Assembly (NCBI RefSeq): GCF_019793435.1
Contig: NZ_JAILYH010000003.1
Location: forward strand, 310,001-374,000
DNA: 64,000 nucleotides
Reading direction: 5' to 3'
From: Rhizobium redzepovicii
Lineage (GTDB): Bacteria > Pseudomonadota > Alphaproteobacteria > Rhizobiales > Rhizobiaceae
Shown here: in pieces, positions 55,643 to 64,000 of the stretch
Position numbering within the stretch: position 1 is the stretch's first letter
Layout: every line of letters begins with the position of its first letter
Program-made: the position numbers and the translations under genes
Notes under the pieces: generated by a model
Told to the model about the DNA's origin: nothing
What the model saw: only the letters and a program-made list of their open reading frames with translations
Database searches by the model: none

Positions 55643-55929
55643 GGTTGGACCGGCGGGCTCTTCCGAGCACTCCGAGCGGTGCCCGACAGCCTGAGCCATT
55701 CCTTCCGATATCCTATGTTGAGGAGATTGAAGGACATCATGTCTTCCCCGGCTTCCGTATGGCCGGCGTGCACGGGAACGCTTGCAGAAACACGATAGAC
55801 GGTCCACGAACGGGCGGATTCGATCCGGCCGTCGTGTTTGGTCTCCATGGAGTAGCGGCCGGGCGCTTCCCATGTGTGGACGGCAAAGGCATTCCGTCTT
55901 CGTTCGGCTTCGTCTCCATGGCTGTTCAC
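55633..55929 (-). CDS. Uncharacterised 98-residue protein in small-gene cluster
   Basis: Starts with GTG 55929 preceded by AAAGG at good distance. The GTG overlaps the stop of the upstream gene (GTGA). Sequence features: HTWEAPGRYSMETKHDGRIES, SWTVYRVSASVPVHAGH and a basic end (TARSARKSPPVQPWR). No signal peptide, membrane segment or known domain. Coupled on both sides, which supports its being a real gene. Confidence 0.6.
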   Translation of the reverse strand: MNSHGDEAERRRNAFAVHTWEAPGRYSMETKHDGRIESARSWTVYRVSASVPVHAGHTEAGEDMMSFNLLNIGYRKEWLRLSGTARSARKSPPVQPWR

Positions 55930-56261
55930 GATGTCAACCTTTCGTCATTCGGGCCGCGGCCTTGGCCAAACGTCCTCTCGATCAGTGTTGCGCCGCTGCC
56001 GGCGGGCGATAGGTTTACCGATTCCAGGCTATCTTCCGTCACGACCCGCTCATGACGTTCATCGTCACTGCGGATGCGGTATTGCAGCACATTTCCTCTG
56101 AGAGGCAGCGTGGCGGTAACACGGTATGTTTCGGGGAGCTTGGAGGGAACGACGAAGAACCCGTCCTTCACCCGGACGGTCTGCCCCACCGTGAAGATAT
56201 GTGTTGCTGCCTCGCGCCGGATGGAGCGTCCATTGCGTTGCGGGATGCGCGTAGCGGTCAT
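55926..56261 (-). CDS. Uncharacterised protein with SH3-like beta segment
   Basis: A 111-residue protein. The middle (VGQTVRVKDGFFVVPSKLPETYRVTATLPLRGNVLQYRIRSDDERHERVVTEDSLE, about 25-80) has the strand-rich look of a small SH3-like or KOW-like barrel, with basic ends. No named family. It overlaps the genes on each side by 4 bp (ATGA upstream, GTGA downstream). Confidence 0.65.
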   Translation of the reverse strand: MTATRIPQRNGRSIRREAATHIFTVGQTVRVKDGFFVVPSKLPETYRVTATLPLRGNVLQYRIRSDDERHERVVTEDSLESVNLSPAGSGATLIERTFGQGRGPNDERLTS

Positions 56262-56521
56262 GACGGTTTTTGGTCCTTTTCGAGCACGGTTTCGAGATCT
56301 GACAAGTGGATAGGCATCATTTGCTGCGTCGAACTCTGGGCGGCTATCGCCGGCAGGTGGATGAAGGCGCCGACCCGTCGCCAGGCAAGCCTGGAGACGC
56401 CATCGATCAATTCCTCGTCATAATCGACGCGGTATTCTCCGGCTGGCTGCGCTCTGTCGAAACCGGGCAGGCGGAATGGGGATGAAAAGCGGACGACGGT
56501 TTGTGTGGTGCGACTTGTCAC
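56258..56521 (-). CDS. Uncharacterised 87-residue protein, first of the small-gene cluster
   Basis: Starts at GTG 56521 with an excellent GGAGG 8 bp upstream; the ATG at 56626 is open but has no such site. It contains SSPFRLPGFDRAQPAGEYRVDYDEELIDGVSRLAWRRVGAFIHL, a pattern I associate with short hypothetical proteins of rhizobia and bradyrhizobia, and an acidic/basic tail. It is the first gene in a leftward operon and is divergent from groESL. Confidence 0.65.
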   Translation of the reverse strand: MTSRTTQTVVRFSSPFRLPGFDRAQPAGEYRVDYDEELIDGVSRLAWRRVGAFIHLPAIAAQSSTQQMMPIHLSDLETVLEKDQKPS

Positions 56522-56951
56522 GGCTCGGGCCTCCGCAGGATACACCGATATGTTTCCTGTATCATTGAGATCCGAACCGGACGAACTCGAGGCTGCCGGT
56601 ACATCCGCGGTCAGCGCCAAGCTCATTCCGGATCGGAACAGGCGAACTCAACGCCGGAACGACGTTATGGATCGCTGTCGAGAATTCAGTGGTGATGGCG
56701 GGTCGTAGGTCTCTGACACCGCGAAGCCAGGTCGGCTAAATCGACGAGACCTATCATTGCGCCTCGATTGCGTTTAAATCAAGATAAAATCTGATTTATC
56801 TATGAAAAACGCCAAATTAACTCTTTGTTCATTCAAATAAAATCGGACGCGATGGCGCAAAAAATTCTATTCACTTCCCGATTATTACAAAATACTCGGT
56901 CGGATTGATTTCCTGAATATCTCAAAAAAATTCCTGCGTGAATAATATTTC
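56522..56951. promoter_or_regulatory. AT-rich divergent promoter region (small-gene cluster / groESL)
   Basis: 430 bp with no gene. The part from 56760 to 56950 is strongly AT-rich (TTTATCT, AAATAAAAT, AATAATATTT stretches) against a GC-rich background, as expected for promoters that need easy opening. It should contain start sites for both directions. A heat-shock (RpoH-type) promoter is possible but I could not place one with confidence. Confidence 0.5.
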
Positions 56952-56978
56952 TTGGCACTCCTATCAATCGAGTGCCAC
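56952..56978 (+). promoter_or_regulatory. CIRCE operator upstream of groESL
   Basis: TTGGCACTC - 9 nt (ctatcaatc) - GAGTGCCAC, the exact CIRCE layout (TTAGCACTC-N9-GAGTGCTAA) with one change per arm that keeps the pairing. It lies 55 bp before groES. CIRCE is bound by HrcA, which releases DNA on heat shock. Confidence 0.9.
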
Positions 56979-57032
56979 GAGTGCTATTTATGAGTTGCAG
57001 CCGCCCTACGCGCCGGCAGCAGAAAGACCTCT

Positions 57033-59034
<2,002 letters not shown>

Positions 59035-59100
59035 GAACAGCCTGAACCGGTCCGGCGTCGTCGGACGGCGCAACTTGAACAACAGACAGGGAGAATTCCA

Positions 59101-59493
59101 ATGTCCGTGCAGAGCAGCAGTAAAACATCGATCACCCAGCGTTTCGACAGTTACCAGCCATCCAAGACGCTTCTCGTCTGGGCCTGCGTCGTCACGGCGA
59201 TCGCCACGATGATTATCGGCTTCAGCTGGGGCGGTTGGGTAACAGGCGGCACGTCAAGCAAAGCGGCAGCCGCCGCCGGCGACGTTGCACGCGGAGATCT
59301 AGCGTCGGCCATTTGCGTCGAGCGGTTCAAAGCAGCGCCGGATGCGGCCGCCAAGCTTACCGAGTTCAAGGCGATCACCGACGGCTACAAGCAGCGTCAG
59401 TTCGTTGAGGCCGGCGGCTGGGCCACCATGCCTGGGCAGACCTCACCCGACAGTCGGAGTGTTCAAGCCTGCGCCACCACGCTTGCCGCCTGA
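59101..59493 (+). CDS. Small membrane protein downstream of groEL
   Basis: A 130-residue protein with one membrane helix (about 24-46, LLVWACVVTAIATMIIGFSWGG) and a periplasmic domain of about 80 residues with two cysteines (AICVERFK and VQACATTL) likely to form a disulfide. Family not recognised by name. SD-like GGGAG lies upstream. Its location suggests co-expression with groESL, but functional coupling is unproven. Confidence 0.7.
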   Translation: MSVQSSSKTSITQRFDSYQPSKTLLVWACVVTAIATMIIGFSWGGWVTGGTSSKAAAAAGDVARGDLASAICVERFKAAPDAAAKLTEFKAITDGYKQRQFVEAGGWATMPGQTSPDSRSVQACATTLAA

Positions 59494-59558
59494 CACTGTT
59501 TTCGAGAGCGCTCCGCCACCTGTGCGGGGCGCTCCCTCTGTTGACGCAGGAATGATCG

Positions 59559-59738
59559 ATGATCCGTTTCAAAAAAAAGAGCGACCCGCAGCCAGCCGCA
59601 GAAGACGCTGGCGACAACCGCTTCCAGAAAATCCGCGAGGCTGCAGCCGACGGGCACAGGAAGGTCGCCAACGACAGCACGCGTCCTCGCGCGTCGCGGG
59701 AGGCGGCAGATGGCGATCCGCTTATCTCAGTGCATTGA
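59559..59738 (+). CDS. Short charged protein after the groESL cluster
   Basis: A 59-residue frame from ATG 59559 with AGGA upstream (MIRFKKKSDPQPAAEDAG, then DNRFQKIREAAADGHRKVAND). Very charged, no hydrophobic segment, and helical in the middle. Its length is at the limit of normal gene calling. No known family. The reading frame has coding-like third-position GC. Confidence 0.5.
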   Translation: MIRFKKKSDPQPAAEDAGDNRFQKIREAAADGHRKVANDSTRPRASREAADGDPLISVH

Positions 59739-60014
59739 CGATCTAAAGAGGCCGCCGGCGCAGCCTGGAGAGGGCGCGATCTTCCGCGGCGAGGCCGCGC
59801 TGTTTGTCGATGGCGAAGCCAATCAGACGACAGAGGTTTGCCCAGGCTTCGAACGACGCCACCATCTTTCAACCGCCGTCTCACGTCAGGAACGGGTCTA
59901 GCCGATATGGTTTGGCAGCTCAATGATTTAGGCGATCCTTTCAGCGACTCGGTCAGCCGTTCAATCAGGAAGCAGGAATGACTGGCCCCGCATGGGCGGA
60001 GACCAGCCGTGATC

Positions 60015-60632
60015 TCAGCCGTCGATGGCGACCCATTTCGGGGCGATCCCGGTACCGCGGCCCAGGCCGTAACCAAGGCGGATATTCAGCATCCCCAAGG
60101 GTTCGAGCAGGCGAGCGGCATCGAGCGAGCCGGTTTTCTCGACAGCAAAGTCGGCATCCTTCACCAGCGCTGCGGCGGTTTCGACAGCATTGTCGTCCCC
60201 GGCCAGGAAGACCGGTATCGTGGAGCTGTGCTTTGGGGAAGCCGCAAACAGCTCGGCAAAGATGGTATTGAAGGCCTTCACGACCTTGGCGCCTTTGGCC
60301 CTGTGCTGGATTTCTTCGGCTGCAGATGTGTCGTGACCGAACAGCAGGCCGGAGAAATCAGGCTTGAGCGGATTGGTAATGTCGATGACGATCTTGCCCT
60401 GCAATGCTGCGGTTTCGGCAAATTCGAGCGCCGCGGCATAAGGCAGCGCGACGACCAGAACATCGGCTTCGGCCACGGCGGAAGAGATCGATGCGCTCGT
60501 CGCGCCGATCTCCTCGGAAAGCGACTTTGCCGCGGCCTCATTGCGCGATGCGAGGATGAGCTCGCGCTTGCCTGCCAGGCGACGCGCCAAGCCGGCACCC
60601 ATGTTTCCAGTTCCGATAATAGCGGTTTTCAT
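60015..60632 (-). CDS. NADP-dependent F420-reductase-like oxidoreductase
   Basis: A 205-residue Rossmann protein of the F420_oxidored/NPD_binding group: MKTAIIGTGNMGAGLARRLAG at the N-terminus, LILASRN (NADP-type Arg), ADVLVVALPYAAALEF and GKIVIDITNPLKPDF, then KVVKAFNTIFAELF. Most bacterial members do not use F420 and work as NADP(H)-dependent reductases. Start ATG 60632 has AAGGAA upstream. Divergent from a LysR regulator, with about 100 bp between. Confidence 0.87.
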   Translation of the reverse strand: MKTAIIGTGNMGAGLARRLAGKRELILASRNEAAAKSLSEEIGATSASISSAVAEADVLVVALPYAAALEFAETAALQGKIVIDITNPLKPDFSGLLFGHDTSAAEEIQHRAKGAKVVKAFNTIFAELFAASPKHSSTIPVFLAGDDNAVETAAALVKDADFAVEKTGSLDAARLLEPLGMLNIRLGYGLGRGTGIAPKWVAIDG

Positions 60633-60734
60633 ATGGTCGGTTCCTTCATCGAGTTGAATGACGTCGATATATCCGACCGCGATCACATCATAAATGGCAT
60701 TGAATGGCGGAATATAATTGCATAAAAGTATCGA

Positions 60735-61622
60735 ATGACAGATCTCACCAATTTGAAGACCTTTGTAGCCGTGGCGACGGCTGGCAGTTTCGCCAAAGCT
60801 GCCGCCAGGCTCAACCTTTCGCCCGCCATGGTGGGCCGGCGCATTCAGGCTTTGGAAACAGATTATGGTGTCAAGCTGATCGAGCGCACCACGCGAACCC
60901 AGAGGCTCACCGAGATCGGCCTGAGATTTCTGGAGAGAGCAAGCAGGGTCATCGATGAGTTGGAGCAGCTGAACGATATTGCCGGCCCCGACAACCATGA
61001 AATATCCGGCCACCTCCGCATCAGCGGACCGACGACGCTCGGCGTGAAGCGCTTGGCATCGTCCATTGCTCGCTTTGCCAATCAGCATGCCGCGGTCAGT
61101 CTGGAGCTTAATCTGACCGACCGGAACGTCGATCTGATCGCCGAAGGCTATGACCTTGCCATTCGAGTGGCGCATCTGCGGCCATCTTCGTTGATCGCAA
61201 GAAGGATCGGCACCTATCGCTTCGTCTGCTGCGCCTCTCCAGGTTATCTCGGCAAGAACGGCACCCCGACCCATCCCGAGCAGTTGCAAGAGCACCGCTG
61301 CATCCTAAGCCTCAACCTCGTCCCGCGCGATCAATGGCATTTCGAAGATCAAAATGGACGGGTACTGGCGGCAAAGATCAACAGCAATATCGGTATCGAC
61401 AATGGCGAAGCCATGCGCGTTGCCGCGGTGGAAGACGCCGGCCTCGTCTATGCGCCGCTGGTCCTGGTAGAGGAAGACATCGCCGCCGGGCGGCTGACCG
61501 AAGTGCTTGCCGATTGGGAAAAATACAGCCTGCCGATCCATGCGGTTCACCCGTCGCGGCAATTCGTGCCGCGACGGGTGAAGGCCGCGATCGGCTGGAT
61601 CACCGGAGATCTCCGCCGGTAG
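60735..61622 (+). CDS. LysR family transcriptional regulator
   Basis: A 295-residue LTTR with the HTH at residues 3-60 (LTNLKTFVAVATAGSFAKAAARLNLSPAMVGRRIQALETDYGVKLIERTTRTQRLTEIG) and an effector domain of the CrgA/DsdC-like type (GHLRISGPTTLGVKRLASSIARF, then GLVYAPLVLVEEDIAAGRL). It probably controls the divergent oxidoreductase gene. Effector unknown. Confidence 0.9.
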   Translation: MTDLTNLKTFVAVATAGSFAKAAARLNLSPAMVGRRIQALETDYGVKLIERTTRTQRLTEIGLRFLERASRVIDELEQLNDIAGPDNHEISGHLRISGPTTLGVKRLASSIARFANQHAAVSLELNLTDRNVDLIAEGYDLAIRVAHLRPSSLIARRIGTYRFVCCASPGYLGKNGTPTHPEQLQEHRCILSLNLVPRDQWHFEDQNGRVLAAKINSNIGIDNGEAMRVAAVEDAGLVYAPLVLVEEDIAAGRLTEVLADWEKYSLPIHAVHPSRQFVPRRVKAAIGWITGDLRR

Positions 61623-61664
61623 AATTCGCGCAAGCGGAAAGCGCATTTGGCGGCGGTCGGCGAC

Positions 61665-62570
61665 CTACTGCAGCTGCGGCTTCTTGAGGAAATTGTTGCG
61701 GTCGGCGGACTTGATGCGCAGCCAGGCTTCCCGGCCGTTCCTGAGAATCCGCATCGGAATCTCGGCGCCGGCCGGGCCGCTGCTCCAGACCTTGCGGTAG
61801 AAATCGGCCAGGCCATCGACCTCTTCGTCGCGGATCTCCGAGATGATATCGCCTTGCCGCAGGCCCGCCTGGGCGGCCGGGCCGCCTTCGGCAACGCTCA
61901 TCACCACCACGCCGCCATTGCTCTCGGCGGAGAATGCGCCGAGCCAGGGCCGCGGCGGTTTGTTGACGCTTCCGCGGTTCAACAGATCGTCGAGGATCGG
62001 AGTCAAAAGGTCGATCGGCACGATCATGTTGATATCGGCGACCTCGTCGCCCTGGCTCATTTGCAGGCGAAGCGAACCGATGCCTAGAAGCTTGCCGTCC
62101 GAACCGATCAGCGCCGCACCGCCCCATGAGGGATGTGCCGGCGCCGTGAAAATCGCCTCATCAAGCAGATATTCCCAGTAGCCGGCGAATTCCTGCCGGG
62201 CGACGATGTTTGCCTCGACGAATTCTCCGATGCCGTCGGCAAGCACGACGGCATCGCCGGCCTTGGCGTTTGCCGCGTCGCCGAGATCCACCGCCGGCGC
62301 ATTGAGAGCCCCGAGAGCCTGCACCAGGCCGAAGCCGGTTTCCTGATCGTAAGCAAGTGCATGAGCGGGAACGACACGCCCGTCATTGGTGGTCAGCCAG
62401 ACCTCTTCGGCCTCGGTGATGAGATAACCGATGGTCAGCACCAGCCCATTGTCGCGAATGACCACGCCACTGCCCTCCCGGACAGTGCCCAGCGTCTCTG
62501 CTGTGAAGGCATCTTCCGGGATGGAAGAACGAACGGCCACGAGTGACCGCAAAATTGGATCGATATTCAT
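61665..62570 (-). CDS. HtrA-like PDZ protein, probably an inactive protease
   Basis: A 301-residue protein with a trypsin-like fold of the S1C/HtrA type (residues 10-190) and a C-terminal PDZ domain (WLGAFSAESNGGVVVMSVAEGGPAAQAGLRQGDIISEI). By alignment to HtrA, the catalytic His (TNNHVV) corresponds to TIGYLI, the Asp region (TDLAVL) to TGFGLV and the Ser motif (GNSGGPL) to PSWGGAAL, so all three triad residues are missing. No signal peptide, so cytosolic if the start is ATG 62570 (AGGAT upstream). Likely a substrate-binding pseudoprotease. Confidence 0.82.
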   Translation of the reverse strand: MNIDPILRSLVAVRSSIPEDAFTAETLGTVREGSGVVIRDNGLVLTIGYLITEAEEVWLTTNDGRVVPAHALAYDQETGFGLVQALGALNAPAVDLGDAANAKAGDAVVLADGIGEFVEANIVARQEFAGYWEYLLDEAIFTAPAHPSWGGAALIGSDGKLLGIGSLRLQMSQGDEVADINMIVPIDLLTPILDDLLNRGSVNKPPRPWLGAFSAESNGGVVVMSVAEGGPAAQAGLRQGDIISEIRDEEVDGLADFYRKVWSSGPAGAEIPMRILRNGREAWLRIKSADRNNFLKKPQLQ

Positions 62571-62811
62571 GCTTTCATCCTGACAGAGCGCCGGCGCGAA
62601 AGGCCGAAATCTCGCGCACTCTGTCTTGAATAGGTAAGAAGATGGGCGGGCGGAGGCAAGGCTATGGCCGATGGAATTTCCAACCCCTGGGGACTGCGCC
62701 ACGCCATTCATCGCCGTACCGAAGTCTTGCATACGACATTTTTCGTGACAGCGTCATCGTGCAACAATATACAGTCAATCCCATCAAGACTCAAGCTGCA
62801 CGGATGACGAC

Positions 62812-64000
62812 ATGAAAGACTGGCATCCCGATCTCGGGCGAAGCAGCAGCCCGCGTTATATGGCGATCGCCGATGTGATCGAAATGGATCTGCGCAGCGG
62901 CCACCTTGTGGCCGGCGACCGGCTGCCGCCGCAACGCGAACTCGCCAAGCGGCTGAATGTCGATTTCACCACGGTGGCGAGAGGGTATGTCGAGGCGCAG
63001 AAGCGCGGGCTTGTCGATTCGCATGTCGGCCGAGGCACCTTCGTCACCGGTGGCGCGGACAAGGAGCGCCAGGGATTCGCGCCCGACGCCGCGCCCGATC
63101 CTCGCCGCGCCTCCATCGTCGATTTCTCGATGAACATGCCGCCGGAACCGGATGATCCCGAGCTGATCGCCCGCATGCGCGAGGGCATGTCGGCGGTGAC
63201 GGCGAACCTCATTCCGCTCCTGCGCTACCAGGGTTTCGGCGGCTCCGGCATGGACAAGGAGGCTGCTGCCTCCTGGCTCAGCCGTCGCGGGCTGGTGCCC
63301 TCGCAGGAGCGCATCTTCGTCACGCCTGGCGCCCATCCGGCCCTGTTGGCGATCTTCGGCCTGCTGGCAAAACCGGGCGAGACCGTGCTCTCGGAAATCA
63401 TCACCTATCCCGGCATGCGCTCGATCGCCGCCCAGCTGCGGCTCAATCTGACCGGCCTGCCGATGGACGAGGACGGCATCCTGCCGGACGCCTTTGCGAG
63501 AGCCTGCGAGCGGTCGCAGCCGAAGGCGCTTTATCTCAATCCGACGCTGCAAAACCCGACGACGCTGACCATCCCCGCTAGGCGCCGCGAAGAAATCGCT
63601 ACGGTTGCCCGCAAATATCACGTGCCGATCGTCGAAGACGATGCCTACGGCTTCATTCCGCTGGAAGGTCCGTCGCCGCTTGCGGCAACGGCGCCAGATC
63701 TCACCTGGCATATCGGCGGGCTGGCGAAATGCATCGGTGCCGGCCTGCGTCTTGCCTATGTCGTGGCGCCTGATAGCAAGGCCGTGTGGCCCTTCGTCAG
63801 CGCCATGCGCGCCAACAATGTCATGGCCTCGCCGCTGACCTTGGCGCTCGCCACCCGCTGGATCGAAGACAGCACGGCCGATGCGATCCTGCGCTTCATC
63901 CGCACGGAAGCCGCCGCCCGTCAGCAGATGGTCGCCGCCCTCCTGCCTGAAGGCAGCTACCGCGCCGATCCGCTCAGTTTCAACATCTGGCTGCCGCTCT
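62812..64000 (+). CDS. MocR-type GntR/aminotransferase regulator (partial, cut by window end)
   Basis: The first 396 codons of a larger gene. The N-terminal GntR HTH (residues 10-75: SPRYMAIADVIEMDLRSGHLVAGDRLPPQRELAKRLNVDFTTVARGYVEAQKRGLV) is joined to a fold-type I PLP aminotransferase domain (RYQGFGGSG, ITYPGMRSIAAQ, YLNPTLQNPTTL, VEDDAYGFIP, and GLAKCIGAGLRLAYV with the PLP lysine). MocR proteins control PLP, taurine, GABA or other amino-acid genes. The end is outside the window. Divergent from the PDZ protein, with about 240 bp between. Confidence 0.9.
   Translation, partial: MKDWHPDLGRSSSPRYMAIADVIEMDLRSGHLVAGDRLPPQRELAKRLNVDFTTVARGYVEAQKRGLVDSHVGRGTFVTGGADKERQGFAPDAAPDPRRASIVDFSMNMPPEPDDPELIARMREGMSAVTANLIPLLRYQGFGGSGMDKEAAASWLSRRGLVPSQERIFVTPGAHPALLAIFGLLAKPGETVLSEIITYPGMRSIAAQLRLNLTGLPMDEDGILPDAFARACERSQPKALYLNPTLQNPTTLTIPARRREEIATVARKYHVPIVEDDAYGFIPLEGPSPLAATAPDLTWHIGGLAKCIGAGLRLAYVVAPDSKAVWPFVSAMRANNVMASPLTLALATRWIEDSTADAILRFIRTEAAARQQMVAALLPEGSYRADPLSFNIWLPL

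Noticed and set aside
59501..59535. GAGCGC...GCGCTC stem after the small membrane protein gene as a terminator
   Set aside because: Long loop and no T-run follow. It may be a hairpin but is not convincing as an intrinsic terminator.
59710..59901. 63-codon plus-strand frame
   Set aside because: Overlaps the end of the 59-residue frame, has no ribosome site and includes the direct-repeat sequence in its 3' part.

Overview
The window is high-GC alphaproteobacterial chromosome and looks like Rhizobium of the etli/leguminosarum group. The basis is a Ros/MucR zinc-finger regulator (RosR), a DmeR-DmeF nickel/cobalt efflux pair, an Mrp/Pha-type antiporter operon, many DUF families common in rhizobia, and several classes of short rhizobial intergenic palindromes. 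It reads as ordinary housekeeping and accessory chromosome. I see no rRNA, tRNA, integrase, transposase or CRISPR array. The gene cut by the right edge is a MocR-type regulator.

Layout. 0-8 kb: TSUP exporter, PmtA-like methyltransferase, superoxide dismutase with a clear terminator, HAD and metallophosphoesterase enzymes, a YafY regulator divergent from a LysE exporter, and two periplasmic cytochromes c. 8-16 kb: GNAT, dmeRF, class A beta-lactamase, PQQ glucose dehydrogenase, SelO and an MFS pump. 16-28 kb: DUF1697, oligopeptidase B, DUF930, a NodB-like deacetylase with an altered motif, FAD oxidoreductase, AI-2E permease, VOC protein, universal stress protein, hemolysin III, GNAT, pentapeptide-repeat protein and MsrB. 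28-35 kb: the seven-gene mrpABCDEFG operon, interrupted between C and D by a large palindromic repeat. 35-43 kb: rosR with a long leader, sufE, a PAS histidine kinase overlapping a peptidoglycan-binding protein, DUF2336 and small proteins. 43-54 kb: DUF1214/DUF1254 pair, PBP1A, a YcgN-like protein, TetR/SDR divergon, fatty acid desaturase, small proteins and MFS/LysR divergon. 54-60 kb: a leftward series of small overlapping uncharacterised genes plus a transglutaminase, divergent from an additional CIRCE-controlled groESL operon with two small downstream genes. 60-64 kb: NADP oxidoreductase/LysR divergon, a PDZ protein that looks like a dead HtrA protease, and the MocR regulator.

Themes. Many genes serve stress, metal and envelope functions (SodB, MsrB, SelO, DmeRF, Mrp, GroESL, PBP1A, beta-lactamase). 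Regulation is mostly local, through divergent regulator-target pairs with visible inverted repeats in at least three intergenic regions.

The parts least explained by known families are the 54.3-59.9 kb block (small-gene cluster plus groESL, bracketed by imperfect direct repeats), the coupled mini-ORF inside the mrp operon, and two paralogous tiny proteins 9 kb apart. Start sites were chosen by Shine-Dalgarno fit and family length. All functional calls come from reading the translated sequence, with no database search.
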